Assembly: GCA_024644235.1 (NCBI GenBank)
Contig: JAHELJ010000023.1
Location: forward strand, 1 to 64,000
Direction of reading: 5' to 3'
Origin: Lewinellaceae bacterium
GTDB lineage: Bacteria > Bacteroidota > Bacteroidia > Chitinophagales > Saprospiraceae
DNA length: 64,000 nt
This document shows, one piece after another, positions 27,188-36,300 of this stretch. Both the position numbers and the translations under genes were made by a program. Within the stretch, counting starts at the first letter, position 1; each line of letters begins with the position of its first letter. The notes under the pieces are model-generated. The model ran no database searches. It was not told the DNA's origin and worked only from the letters and a program-made list of their open reading frames with translations.

Positions 27188-28168
27188 TCAATTCAACTTG
27201 AACGTGGATTTTCCAGCCAGGTATCCTTTGTTGTAGACTTCCACACCGTAAAGTCCTCTTTCCATTTCTGTTTCAGCCTGCCAGCTCAAACAACTCATGG
27301 CATCAGTTCCGGTGTACATCAATTCTTTAATTTTCGTAAAGCGAATCTCTTCGCTATTATCTGAATTAATCAAGACGCCGGATCCTTTGCTCTCCACAGC
27401 AATGGTTTCTCCTTGGGGTGATATGATACGAATGAAGAATTCCTCATTACCTTCTTCCGCAACGGCATTTTCATTGGCTTTAAAGCAGATCTTAAGAAGT
27501 TCTACATTCTTGGCAGACCCTCTTTTCACCTCTTTACCTGATTCTTTGATTTTATAACCCTGCACATCGATGTCGGTGACATGGATCACAGATGCTCGTG
27601 TTACCTTCTTTGTTAACACGGTCCTCTCCTCGGAAAGTCCTTCATTTTCTTCCATGAGAGCTGCTTTTACCGTCAACAACTCATCATTGACCTGCCTTTC
27701 TTTAGTGATCTCCTCCGTGAGAATATCTTTTTCCTCAGAAAGACGTTCATTGCTGGCAATGAGTCTTTGATTATCATCCCTTAGCTGGCCTAGTTCAGCG
27801 AGATAATCACTCGCCTGGTCTTTCAGTTTCTTGATCTCCTCCCTGGCAAGTGCCAGATCCTTCTTGTTGCGAATAAGAGAGGTAATTTGATCCTTCTGCT
27901 TTTTCAGATCCTCTTTTTGAGTTTCAATCATTGCGTTCAGCTCGGTGTTGTCTCCCCGGAGTTCCTCTAAGTCAGCCAGGGCCTCGTAATACTCCTTTTC
28001 AAGCTCTACTTTTACCTTTTCTGCATCATCCAACTCCACCTGGTGTTTTTCAATCAGTTGCTTTTGCTGCGACTTGTCAAACAGCAGCCATCCGATAACA
28101 CCCAGCAGGGCAAGGATGATCACTGATGCCACGGCAATCAGTTGAGTTTGAGAATTCTTTTGACTCAT
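27188..28168 (-). CDS. Membrane-anchored long coiled-coil protein
   Basis: 326 residues. TM helix at 11-29 (LIAVASVIILALLGVIGWLLF), a continuous heptad coiled coil from about 35 to 195 rich in E/K/L, then a globular beta-rich C-terminal domain (200-326) with WQAETEMERGLYGVEVYNKGYLAGKSTFKLN. This architecture of anchor, rod and head is frequent in Bacteroidota, usually annotated only as hypothetical. The head likely lies in the periplasm. Monocistronic: own -7 element at 28244 and a strong terminator. Confidence 0.75.
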   Translation of the reverse strand: MSQKNSQTQLIAVASVIILALLGVIGWLLFDKSQQKQLIEKHQVELDDAEKVKVELEKEYYEALADLEELRGDNTELNAMIETQKEDLKKQKDQITSLIRNKKDLALAREEIKKLKDQASDYLAELGQLRDDNQRLIASNERLSEEKDILTEEITKERQVNDELLTVKAALMEENEGLSEERTVLTKKVTRASVIHVTDIDVQGYKIKESGKEVKRGSAKNVELLKICFKANENAVAEEGNEEFFIRIISPQGETIAVESKGSGVLINSDNSEEIRFTKIKELMYTGTDAMSCLSWQAETEMERGLYGVEVYNKGYLAGKSTFKLN

Positions 28169-28243
28169 CTTTAATCAATTTTGATGTAATTAAATAAGGC
28201 TCAAAGTTTTGAACGTAACGTAAGGTGGGTACATTGTACCAAA

Positions 28244-28251
28244 CAAATTTA
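28244..28251 (-). promoter_or_regulatory. -7 element TAAATTTG for the coiled-coil gene
   Basis: A perfect TAnnTTTG match on the minus strand, leaving a leader of about 70 nt before the ATG at 28168. Confidence 0.5.
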
Positions 28252-28336
28252 CATAGAATATTGAATTGTTGGACCCCATTTGCCCTTCACTCCTTGAAGT
28301 TGAGTATGTTTATCCACTTATCATGTATCAAATTTT

Positions 28337-29077
28337 ATGCTAGAAAACATCCAAATCTCAAAGGTGCTATTTGTCGATCTCGAGACTGTTTCTGCCACCG
28401 CTGACTTTGAAAATTTGGATGACAGGCTCCGTGACCATTGGCGTAAAAAGAGTCGTTTTGTTCTTAGGGTTGCAGCCGGGGAGGAACTGTCGGAGGATAG
28501 GATTATAAAGTCTTATGAGGAGAAGGCAGCCATCTATGCGGAGTTTGGTAAGATTATTTGCATTTCAGTAGGCTACATCCACAGCAATTCCAAAGAATTG
28601 CGTCTGAAATCGTTTGCCAGCGACAATGAAAAGGACCTGCTTTCTGACTTCGCCGATCTCCTGCATCAGCATTATTCCGATCCAAATGAACATTTGCTTT
28701 GTGGTCACAACATCAAAGAATTCGATATACCATATTTGTGTAGACGCATGATTATTAACAGTGTGGGATTGCCTGCAATGCTCAAACTTTCAGGAAAGAA
28801 ACCCTGGGAGGCAAAACACCTGATCGACACCATGGAGTTGTGGAAATTTGGTGACATAAAAAACTACACTTCATTGGATCTGTTGGCAGCCGTGCTAGAA
28901 GTGGACACTCCGAAAGACGATATCGATGGCAGTCAGGTAGGTCCTATTTTTTGGAAAGAAGGCGACCTTCAGCGCATAGTATCCTATTGCGAGAAGGATG
29001 TTTTAACAGTTGCACAGATTCTCCTCCGATTAAAAGGTCTGCCACTCTTGACCCAACAACAAATCGTATCGGTGTGA
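28337..29077 (+). CDS. PolB-like 3'-5' exonuclease (DEDDy type)
   Basis: A 246-residue stand-alone exonuclease of the RNase H fold, related to the proofreading domain of family B polymerases. Exo I is FVDLET (Asp14, Glu16), Exo II is CGHNIKEFDIPYL (Asp130), and Exo III is YCEKDVLTV (Tyr217, Asp221), giving a full DEDDy set. It removes nucleotides from 3' ends of DNA, possibly in repair. Just upstream of the rpe gene with a 37-bp gap that contains the rpe promoter. Confidence 0.85.
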   Translation: MLENIQISKVLFVDLETVSATADFENLDDRLRDHWRKKSRFVLRVAAGEELSEDRIIKSYEEKAAIYAEFGKIICISVGYIHSNSKELRLKSFASDNEKDLLSDFADLLHQHYSDPNEHLLCGHNIKEFDIPYLCRRMIINSVGLPAMLKLSGKKPWEAKHLIDTMELWKFGDIKNYTSLDLLAAVLEVDTPKDDIDGSQVGPIFWKEGDLQRIVSYCEKDVLTVAQILLRLKGLPLLTQQQIVSV

Positions 29078-29102
29078 ATCCTTGATACGAAGCATTAGTG
29101 TC

Positions 29103-29110
29103 TATATTTG
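29103..29110 (+). promoter_or_regulatory. -7 element TATATTTG of an apparently leaderless rpe
   Basis: A perfect TAnnTTTG match ending 4 nt before the rpe ATG at 29115, with CTTG 18 bp upstream as a possible -33 element. The mRNA would start at the initiation codon. Confidence 0.6.
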
Positions 29111-29114
29111 CATC

Positions 29115-29786
29115 ATGAAACACTTGGTAGCTCCGTCTCTTTTGGCTTCAGATTTTGGCAGGCTCAATGAAGAGATTACATTGATAAATGAAAGTACTGC
29201 CGATTGGCTCCATCTGGATATCATGGATGGAAAATTTGTACCAAATATTTCGTTTGGTTTTCCGGTTCTAAAGGCTGTTCAGAAGATCGTTGAAAAGCCA
29301 ATGGATGTCCATCTGATGATCGTAGAACCAGAACGATACATTGACCGATTCCTTGATATGGGCGCCAGTATGATCACTGTACACTACGAAGTTTGCCCTC
29401 ATCTGCACAGCACCATTAGCCAGATCAAATCATCGGGAGCTGGAGCGGGAGTTGCCCTCAACCCTCATACTCCGGTGGAATCACTGAGAGACATTCTTGC
29501 AGAGTTAGATCTTGTCTGCATTATGTCGGTCAATCCCGGTTTTGGAGGGCAAAAGTTCATTCCTCACACGTTGGAAAAGATCAGGGCCTTGAAGCAAATG
29601 ATTGTCCAGCAAAATGCTTCCTGCCTAATTGAAGTGGATGGAGGGATAACGCTCGAGAACGCTGGGTCGATCTTACGGGCAGGAGTCGATGTGCTGGTAG
29701 CTGGAAGTACAGTGTTTAAATCAGCCAATCCCAAGGATACCGTGTCTAAGCTTAAATCTCTCAGCATGGATACCTTGAAGGTATGA
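29115..29786 (+). CDS. rpe: Ribulose-phosphate 3-epimerase
   Basis: TIM-barrel enzyme interconverting ribulose-5-phosphate and xylulose-5-phosphate in the pentose phosphate pathway. 223 aa from ATG 29115. The signature blocks are LHLDIMDGKFVPNISFG (catalytic Asp and metal ligands), DVHLMI, MSVNPGFGGQKFI and EVDGGI. The longer TTG-start frame from 29082 would include the promoter. It overlaps the TonB receptor gene by 4 bp (ATGA). Confidence 0.95.
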   Translation: MKHLVAPSLLASDFGRLNEEITLINESTADWLHLDIMDGKFVPNISFGFPVLKAVQKIVEKPMDVHLMIVEPERYIDRFLDMGASMITVHYEVCPHLHSTISQIKSSGAGAGVALNPHTPVESLRDILAELDLVCIMSVNPGFGGQKFIPHTLEKIRALKQMIVQQNASCLIEVDGGITLENAGSILRAGVDVLVAGSTVFKSANPKDTVSKLKSLSMDTLKV

Positions 29787-32338
29787 TGAACGTTTTGATG
29801 GATGTGATCTCATCGCCGCGTGCCGCAATCTTATTTTTTTTCCTTGCCTTTGGGCAGGCTTCATTTTCCCAAACAGCAACCGTGCTTGGTACCGTCACCG
29901 ATGTCTCAAATGGAGAAACTGTTGACCTGGTGACGATATATATTGAGGGAACAAGCCGGGCTGTAGAAACCAATTCTCAAGGATATTATCAGATCAGAGT
30001 GCCGGCAAACAGTGCCATCACTCTCAAATTTTCGCGGCTGGGATTCAAAGAAACATCAATACCGATCCCCGCTCTCAATGCTGGAGAGGCTGCCCGATAC
30101 GATATAGCACTAGTCGCGAGTAATGTTGATTTGGAGATCATTGTGCGGGAAAGCCGGATCGAAGACGCTGGTATTATTAAAGAGGATGTCGAAGAGCTGA
30201 AGTTGTTGCCAAGCACTACCGGCAACCTCGAATCAGTTCTGCCGCATATTGCTTTGGGAACCAGCGGAGGCACTGGAGGAGAATTGAGTTCTCAGTATAA
30301 TGTCCGAGGAGGAAATTATGATGAGAATCTGGTGTACGTCAACGATTTCGAAATCTACCGTTCTCAACTGATTCGGGCGGGGCAACAGGAAGGTTTGTCT
30401 TTTCCCAACATCGACCTGATAAGGGATCTTTCATTTTCGTCAGGAGGGTTTCAGGCGGAATATGGAGACAAGTTGTCTTCGGTTCTTGATGTGAAATATA
30501 AGCGTCCTGACTCTACTGCTGCATCAATCGGCATGAGTTTGCTGGGAGGATCGGCGCACCTGGAAGGAAGCCTGGATGCCGGAGGGGAAGATTACCGAAA
30601 ACTACGTTATCTGTTGGGTGCCCGCTATAAGACCAATGCTTATTTGCTTGGTAGCCTCGATACCAAGGGCGAGTATATACCCAATTTCGCTGACCTCCAG
30701 GCTTATCTCACATACGACATTAGTCGTTCTCTTCAAATCGGGCTACTTGGAAACTTTAATCAGAGCATCTATAAATTTCAACCTACAACCAGATCAACAG
30801 CGCTGGGTTTGATTGATTTTGCATTGCAGCTCAACTCCAGTTTTGAGGGCAATGAAATAGATGACTTTACTACCGGAATGGGAGGAGTATCTCTAACCTA
30901 TCTACCTGATCGAAAGAGAAATCCCTTCTTCTTGAAACTGCTGGCATCCCGGTATCAAAGTGAAGAAAATGAGGCTTTTGATATCCGGGGCTTTTACCGA
31001 TTGAGTCAGATAGAAACGAGCTTAGGGAGCGATAATCAAGGAGAGGAAATTTTTGTACTGGGCACAGGGACACAGCATCTGTTTACGAGGAATTTTCTTC
31101 AACTGGATGTGACAAATGTTGAACACAAAGGCGGTTATGAATTGATGTTGAGGGAAGACATGGATCTATCTGTAAGCAATTTCCTTCAATGGAGTGTCAA
31201 GTGGCAACAGGAGGATATTTTGGATAGAATCAATGAATGGGAAAGACTGGATTCGGCGGGTTATTCGCTCAATTTTGATGAAAATCAGGTGCTACTGAAA
31301 AATGTGTTGAAAACCCGAAATAAACTTTTGTCAAACCGTTTTAGCGGTTATGTGCAGAACACCTATACCGTGCTGGAACCCGGCGAAAAGGAGCTGCAAC
31401 TGACAGGAGGAGTTCGGTTCGCATATTGGGATCTAAATCGTGAATTTACGATCTCTCCGAGAGCTCAGTTGCTCTACAAGCCTTTACGGTGGGAAAGTGA
31501 TGCGAGCTTCAGATTGGCGGCGGGCTTTTATGCCCAGCCTCCATTTTATCGGGAGCTTCGAAGACTGGATGGAAGTGTAAATACCGATCTCCAATCTCAG
31601 AAATCCCTTCATGTTGTAGGAGGAATGACGATGGACTTCAATTGGGCTAAGCGGGGCAATGCCAGGTTCAGGTTGATCACCGAGGCCTACTATAAGAAAC
31701 TCTGGGATCTGGTATCATATGATATCGATAACGTCCGGATCAGGTATTCCGGCGAGAACGATGCTTCCGGGTATGTGATGGGCTTGGACATGCGTCTAAA
31801 TGGTGCCTTTGTGAAAGGTGCTGAGTCCTGGATAAATCTGGGTTTTCTGCGTGCCCGCGAATCACTTGATGGTGTGCGACACCTAAGTATAAAGGAAGGC
31901 GGTGAAGACCAGAAAGAGGTGAATGATGTGGCTCGGCCCACTGATCAATTGATGACATTGTCTGTCTTCTTTCAGGATTATCTGCGCCGAAACGAAAATT
32001 TGAAGATGCATTTCAATTTTACTTTTGGCTCCGGTCTGCCATTTGGTGTGCCGGGCAACAACACGGTGATTCGAAATCCCTTCCGGTTTAAAGAATATCA
32101 CCGGGTAGATATTGGTTTTTCTGCCCTGCTCTACAATGAGAGCTGGTCTAGTCGGCGTCCGAACCATTTTCTAGGATTTACCAGCAACACCTGGGTAAGT
32201 TTAGAAGTATTCAACCTGTTGCAAGTGGCCAATGTCGCATCCAATACCTGGATCAAATCAATCTATAACGTGCAGTATGCGGTTAAGAACTTTCTCACCA
32301 GTCGTCGTATCAATGTACGCTTACGGGTAGATTTTTGA
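29783..32338 (+). CDS. TonB-dependent receptor with carboxypeptidase-like regulatory domain
   Basis: An 851-residue outer-membrane beta-barrel for energised uptake. Signal peptide 1-30 ends at ASFSQ. The CarboxypepD_reg-like domain is at 32-115 (VLGTVTDVSNGETVDLVTIYIEGTSRAVETNSQGYYQIRVP), the plug is at 120-230 (YNVRGGNYDENLVYVNDFEI), and the barrel runs to a C-terminal phenylalanine strand RRINVRLRVDF. No SusD partner gene follows, so this is not a standard SusCD glycan system. The start overlaps rpe by 4 bp, implying translational coupling with a cytosolic sugar-phosphate enzyme. Substrate unknown. Confidence 0.9.
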   Translation: MMNVLMDVISSPRAAILFFFLAFGQASFSQTATVLGTVTDVSNGETVDLVTIYIEGTSRAVETNSQGYYQIRVPANSAITLKFSRLGFKETSIPIPALNAGEAARYDIALVASNVDLEIIVRESRIEDAGIIKEDVEELKLLPSTTGNLESVLPHIALGTSGGTGGELSSQYNVRGGNYDENLVYVNDFEIYRSQLIRAGQQEGLSFPNIDLIRDLSFSSGGFQAEYGDKLSSVLDVKYKRPDSTAASIGMSLLGGSAHLEGSLDAGGEDYRKLRYLLGARYKTNAYLLGSLDTKGEYIPNFADLQAYLTYDISRSLQIGLLGNFNQSIYKFQPTTRSTALGLIDFALQLNSSFEGNEIDDFTTGMGGVSLTYLPDRKRNPFFLKLLASRYQSEENEAFDIRGFYRLSQIETSLGSDNQGEEIFVLGTGTQHLFTRNFLQLDVTNVEHKGGYELMLREDMDLSVSNFLQWSVKWQQEDILDRINEWERLDSAGYSLNFDENQVLLKNVLKTRNKLLSNRFSGYVQNTYTVLEPGEKELQLTGGVRFAYWDLNREFTISPRAQLLYKPLRWESDASFRLAAGFYAQPPFYRELRRLDGSVNTDLQSQKSLHVVGGMTMDFNWAKRGNARFRLITEAYYKKLWDLVSYDIDNVRIRYSGENDASGYVMGLDMRLNGAFVKGAESWINLGFLRARESLDGVRHLSIKEGGEDQKEVNDVARPTDQLMTLSVFFQDYLRRNENLKMHFNFTFGSGLPFGVPGNNTVIRNPFRFKEYHRVDIGFSALLYNESWSSRRPNHFLGFTSNTWVSLEVFNLLQVANVASNTWIKSIYNVQYAVKNFLTSRRINVRLRVDF

Positions 32339-32430
32339 GAAGTGCATTGTTAGCAAATTAGCCACTTTTCATTGTTAGACAAAGGGAGCTTGCATTGAAA
32401 GGACAGTTGGATATTGACGCTTTTTTTCTT

Positions 32431-32438
32431 TAGCTTTG
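32431..32438 (+). promoter_or_regulatory. -7 element TAGCTTTG for rpsP
   Basis: A perfect TAnnTTTG match with a TTGG about 21 bp upstream, leaving a leader of about 67 nt before rpsP, long enough for control at the RNA level. Confidence 0.5.
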
Positions 32439-32510
32439 CGGGCCTGTTGGAATCCTGGGTGCCGTTCAGCGGTAGGACCAGGTATGGTTAAACCAAGTAA
32501 ATTTTAACAA

Positions 32511-33290
32511 ATGCCAGTAAAAATCAGACTTCAGCGTCGAGGACGCAAAAAAAGGCCATTTTATCACATCATCATTGCTGATTCTAGAGCTCCTCGTGAT
32601 GGCCGATTCATCGAATCCATTGGTACTTATGATCCCATGACTCGTCCTGCTACGATAAATCTGGATCAAGATAAAGCCTATGATTGGTTGATGAAAGGAG
32701 CTCAACCCACTGAAACCACCCGAGCAATCCTGCGATTTAAAGGCGTTCTCTACAAGAAACACCTGATGAAAGGGGTGCAGAAAGGGGCTATGACTGCTGA
32801 AGAGGCTGAGGCCAAATGGCAAGCATGGAATCAAGATAAGGAGAGCCGGATTCAAAAAAGAAGGGATGAAGCTCTAGCTGACCAAAAAGCATTCCTCGAG
32901 GCTGTCTCAGGCGTAATTCCTCCAGTCAAAGTGAAGGAAGTGGAAGAAGAACCAGCTGAGCCTGAGGCTACAAAGGCCGAAGCAGCAGAAGGAGAGGCTG
33001 AGGCTGCAGCAAACGAGGGTACTGAGACATCAGATGGCGCAGCGGACCAATCCAATGCCGGAGGAAAGAAGGCAGAGACAGCTCCTGCTGAGGAGACAAG
33101 TGCGGTAAAAGTCGAATCAGATGACAAGCCTGAAGAGCCAGTAGCGGAAGCATCCAGTCCCGAAGGCGAGCAAGCAGATGTGCAGGCAGAGGGAGGCGAA
33201 GCTGATGAGACAGTTGACGAGCCAGTAAAAAATTCTCCTGCCGAAACCGAAGAGGTTGCCAAGGCTGCTGGAAGTTCCGAAGAAGAGTAA
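32511..33290 (+). CDS. rpsP: 30S ribosomal protein S16 with long acidic/alanine-rich C-terminal tail
   Basis: Residues 1-85 are a normal S16: PVKIRLQRRGRKKRPFYHIIIADSRAPRDGRFIESIGTYDP and LMKGAQPTETTRAIL. S16 is usually 80-90 residues, or up to about 180 in many Bacteroidota. Here the protein reaches 259. Residues 86-140 form a charged helical extension. The last 120 are low complexity, made almost wholly of E, A, D, P, S and K, with no hydrophobic core, so probably disordered and exposed on the ribosome surface. The S16 core is certain; the role of the tail is not known. Confidence 0.95.
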   Translation: MPVKIRLQRRGRKKRPFYHIIIADSRAPRDGRFIESIGTYDPMTRPATINLDQDKAYDWLMKGAQPTETTRAILRFKGVLYKKHLMKGVQKGAMTAEEAEAKWQAWNQDKESRIQKRRDEALADQKAFLEAVSGVIPPVKVKEVEEEPAEPEATKAEAAEGEAEAAANEGTETSDGAADQSNAGGKKAETAPAEETSAVKVESDDKPEEPVAEASSPEGEQADVQAEGGEADETVDEPVKNSPAETEEVAKAAGSSEEE

Positions 33291-33407
33291 ATAGAAAAGG
33301 CGGGCAATGTGTCGCCTGAGAGATAAGAGCCCAATAGGGTCAAAGATTTGGAGGACCTAGTAGCCTTAGATGCGCTGCTAGGTTCCTATTTATATAAAAC
33401 TAATGAC

Positions 33408-34799
33408 ATGAAACAATTAGATAAGGCTTATCTCGATCAACTGGAGATCGTAAAGCAAGAAATACAGAGCTCTCCCGAACTCGAGAAATACCTGGCGGAC
33501 GAAGAAGATGAAGACTACCAGGCGTTGCAGGAGAAGTTTGAGAAAAAGATCACTGAGATCTATGAGTTGGTAGCAGCCGAAAATCCGCTGCAACTCTTTG
33601 AACTTGAGAAGGTGTTGCTTGATCCGGAATATGAGGGATTGTTCTTGCCTAGGCTTCTGGGATATGCTGTTCTGAGAGGTGAGATCAACGAAGAAATCAA
33701 ATATGTCAGACCGCAGGAGCGCTTCAAGGAGATCCTACTGGCTATTGTGGACTCGTACTACTTTGATATCATTAAACAACGCACTGGTCAGGCAATCCAG
33801 ATTGGATTCGCTTTAAGTAGCGATATCTGGATAACCAATTTGATAGAAGAAATTGAAAACAAGAAAGTTGGCCAGTTTCTGATGACCCAGAAACTTCAAC
33901 GTTACCGGGATATCACGCACCGGAGGAGTGGCTATGAGCGATTTCAACGACAATTCAAGACCACAAATTTCCAGACGACATTATTCCCCTCAAATCCTAC
34001 CGAGATGACTATCCTGTTCGGAGGGTTGCGAAAATTTTTAGAGTATCGTATCGAAACGAAAGCAGACCATAGCAGTTACACGGAGGAGTTGTTGAAAGTA
34101 TTGGAGAACGACGAATTACGAGGAAGTGATCAATATCTTCACCTTTTAGGTCTTGTGGCAAACTTTATTGATCTCTCTGATGGTGATCGAAGCCGCTTGG
34201 CCAATGCTCTGAACAAACTGCGGAGTTCAGATCCCACATTCGGCGAAAGATACTTTCTCTTTCTAAATCGACTTCTGAAGTCGAAACTGGTCTTAGAGCC
34301 AAGCTGTGATCAGCGGATGGCAAATCTTCTGGATCACTCCGTCTCTGACGATCTCACCAACTACTATGACACCATGAACGTAGTGAGTTCCAAAGGATTC
34401 GTCCATACAGATGCACTTGAAGCAGTGCGACAGCTATATGGTCAATACGATGGATTGAGCACTGTGAATGATTGCCTGAGACATAGCATTCTTAGTCAAC
34501 TGATTGCGGTACTTGGGAATTTAACAGCAGCGGAGTATGCAGATTACTTCGAGTTGAATAAAACTTTTGTGGCCTACATGGACATTTTTGAGTTTCAGCA
34601 GTTTAATCAAGTCCTCAAGGAACATAGTGTCACTTATGTGCGCAAGTTGCTAAAGAAATACACCGACAAAAGGGGAAAGGATTATCAGGATATCAAGAAA
34701 TTTGTCATCCCTACTTTCCAAGACTTGGGATTCATGAGAGAGAAGGAAGTTTTGGAACTCTTCAAGACAAGGAGGAAAAAGAAAGCAGCGACTACTTAA
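33408..34799 (+). CDS. Conserved-looking cytosolic protein of unknown family
   Basis: 463 residues from ATG 33408; a TTG at 33348 would add 20. It is strongly helical and charged, with no signal peptide or membrane segment. Landmarks are an acidic N-terminal block (residues 1-60), HRRSGYERFQRQFKTTNFQTTLFPSNPTEM near 185-215, FNQVLKEHSVTYVRKLLKKYTDKRGKDYQDIKKF near 400-440, and a basic tail FKTRRKKKAATT. I do not recognise a fold or catalytic motif. Good codon structure and length make it a real gene. It follows rpsP on the same strand by 117 bp, so it may be read from the rpsP promoter. Confidence 0.7.
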   Translation: MKQLDKAYLDQLEIVKQEIQSSPELEKYLADEEDEDYQALQEKFEKKITEIYELVAAENPLQLFELEKVLLDPEYEGLFLPRLLGYAVLRGEINEEIKYVRPQERFKEILLAIVDSYYFDIIKQRTGQAIQIGFALSSDIWITNLIEEIENKKVGQFLMTQKLQRYRDITHRRSGYERFQRQFKTTNFQTTLFPSNPTEMTILFGGLRKFLEYRIETKADHSSYTEELLKVLENDELRGSDQYLHLLGLVANFIDLSDGDRSRLANALNKLRSSDPTFGERYFLFLNRLLKSKLVLEPSCDQRMANLLDHSVSDDLTNYYDTMNVVSSKGFVHTDALEAVRQLYGQYDGLSTVNDCLRHSILSQLIAVLGNLTAAEYADYFELNKTFVAYMDIFEFQQFNQVLKEHSVTYVRKLLKKYTDKRGKDYQDIKKFVIPTFQDLGFMREKEVLELFKTRRKKKAATT

Positions 34800-34858
34800 T
34801 ATCGCATATTCCTTCGTCGACTATTTCCTGAATATTCTCCAATAGTTGTTGGACCCTT

Positions 34859-34880
34859 GGTGCTGATGCACCTATTTTTA
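34859..34880 (+). terminator. Weak candidate terminator before the EI24 gene
   Basis: The 5-bp stem GGTGC/GCACC with loop TGAT is followed by TATTTTTA. The stem is short, and it ends only 6 bp before the next ATG, so it may instead be a translational element. Confidence 0.3.
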
Positions 34881-34885
34881 AGAAT

Positions 34886-35620
34886 ATGTTATCCGCGTTA
34901 TATAATTATCTGGAAGCCCTGCGCATTTCTTCACGTCTGCGTTTGTGGCGATACTGGATTTTGCCTGGGTTAGTAGCTGTGTTTATTGCCATGGTTATCC
35001 TGGGAGTGGGATTCACTTTGCATGATAATGCCGGAAACTGGCTGGCAGATAAGTATCCTTTTGATTTCGCCAGAGGAGTTGTAAGGGCTGCTGCCCCCTG
35101 GCTCTCGCTGGTACTGATCATTTTGCTGGGGGCCATCCTGTTGAAACACCTCATTATGGTGTTGACAGCACCATTCATGAGTCTTTTGTCGGAAAAAGTG
35201 GAGGCCGCATTTGATCCATATTACCAAGAGAAGCCATTTACTGTTGCTCGTATGCTTAATGAAATGATGCGCGGATTGCGGTTAGCCCTGCGAAATCTTA
35301 TCAGGGAATTATTCTTTGTGTTGATTCTTACCTTGCTGGGATTATTGGGTCCGGTCGGAATCATTTCGACGATATTGATCGTGGGGGTACAGGCTTATTA
35401 TGCAGGCTTTGGAAATCTTGATTTTACCTTAGAACGCCATTTTGGAGTGAGGGATAGTGTGCAATTTGTGAGAAGCAACAAATGGATGGCAATAGGGAAC
35501 GGCCTTCCGTTTCTATTTCTTTTGACTACTGTCGTAGGGATTTTGGTAGCTCCAGCCTGGTCCACAATAGCTGGAACCCTTTCGGTTTTGGCAGAGAAAG
35601 AGAGAATTACTAATCTTTGA
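34886..35620 (+). CDS. EI24/CysZ-like integral membrane protein
   Basis: 244 residues with about five membrane segments (near 27-48, 70-95, 135-165, 205-230) and the EI24-type central block ITAPF-like LTAPFMSLLSEKVEA. The family includes the CysZ sulfate permease of proteobacteria. No cysteine-synthesis genes lie nearby, so sulfate transport is only a possibility. The 3' end overlaps the response-regulator gene on the other strand by 11 bp. Confidence 0.8.
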   Translation: MLSALYNYLEALRISSRLRLWRYWILPGLVAVFIAMVILGVGFTLHDNAGNWLADKYPFDFARGVVRAAAPWLSLVLIILLGAILLKHLIMVLTAPFMSLLSEKVEAAFDPYYQEKPFTVARMLNEMMRGLRLALRNLIRELFFVLILTLLGLLGPVGIISTILIVGVQAYYAGFGNLDFTLERHFGVRDSVQFVRSNKWMAIGNGLPFLFLLTTVVGILVAPAWSTIAGTLSVLAEKERITNL

Positions 35621-36299
35621 ATTCGAACTTGTAGCCGACTCCTCTCACCGATTTGAAATACGAAGGATCTTTGGGATTCCGCTCAAAGTACTTACGGAAA
35701 GAGAGGATGAAGTTATCGATTGTTCTGGTTGACGGGAAAATGTCATAGCCCCAGACCGCCTGCAGAATTTCTTGCCTCGACACAACCTGATTCCTTCTGT
35801 CAATCAATAATTTTAACAACATCACCTCAGTTTTGCTAAGATCGATGTCACCAAGAAGTGTTTTGGCTTTAAAGTCTTGAAAGTCGACCCAGAATTCGCC
35901 AAAATCAAATTTGGTAATCGCACTTTCCACCTCAGACGACGTGCGCTTCAATACATTATGAATCCTAAGGAGCAATTCTTCCAGTTCAAAGGGCTTGTTA
36001 ATATAATCATCACCTCCAATCTTCAGACCTTTGATCCGATCTTTTGGATGGTCCTTGGCGGTGAGGAAAATAATCGGGGTTTTTTGGTCACTGAGCCGGA
36101 TCTGTTCGCAAATTTGAAATCCATCCAGATCAGGTAGCATGATGTCCAGAATCACTAAATCAAAATGTTGAGACGGGAATATTTCTAAAGCTTTTTTACC
36201 ATGATCACAACTAATCACCTCATATCCTTCCAACTCAAGATTGAGTTTGATCATGTCATTAAGTGCGACTTCGTCTTCGACCAGTAGTAACCTCGCCAT
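35610..36299 (-). CDS. OmpR-family response regulator
   Basis: 229 residues. Receiver domain at 1-120 with the acidic pair Glu8/Asp9, phosphoacceptor Asp52 (LVILDIMLPDLDG), Thr80 and Lys82 (FLTAKD). The winged-helix DNA-binding domain is at 130-229 (LSKTEVMLLKLLIDRRNQVVSRQEIL, RTIDNFILSFRKYFE, VRGVGYKF). It starts 1 bp after the kinase gene stop. Third gene of hemL-HK-RR. Target genes are unknown; palindromes upstream of hemL are candidate sites. Confidence 0.94.
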   Translation of the reverse strand: MARLLLVEDEVALNDMIKLNLELEGYEVISCDHGKKALEIFPSQHFDLVILDIMLPDLDGFQICEQIRLSDQKTPIIFLTAKDHPKDRIKGLKIGGDDYINKPFELEELLLRIHNVLKRTSSEVESAITKFDFGEFWVDFQDFKAKTLLGDIDLSKTEVMLLKLLIDRRNQVVSRQEILQAVWGYDIFPSTRTIDNFILSFRKYFERNPKDPSYFKSVRGVGYKFEFKD

Positions 36300-36300
36300 A

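Noticed and set aside
32852-33343. 163-codon Ser/Ala-rich minus-strand frame opposite rpsP
   Set aside because: It is the composition shadow of the Glu/Ala-rich S16 tail codons.
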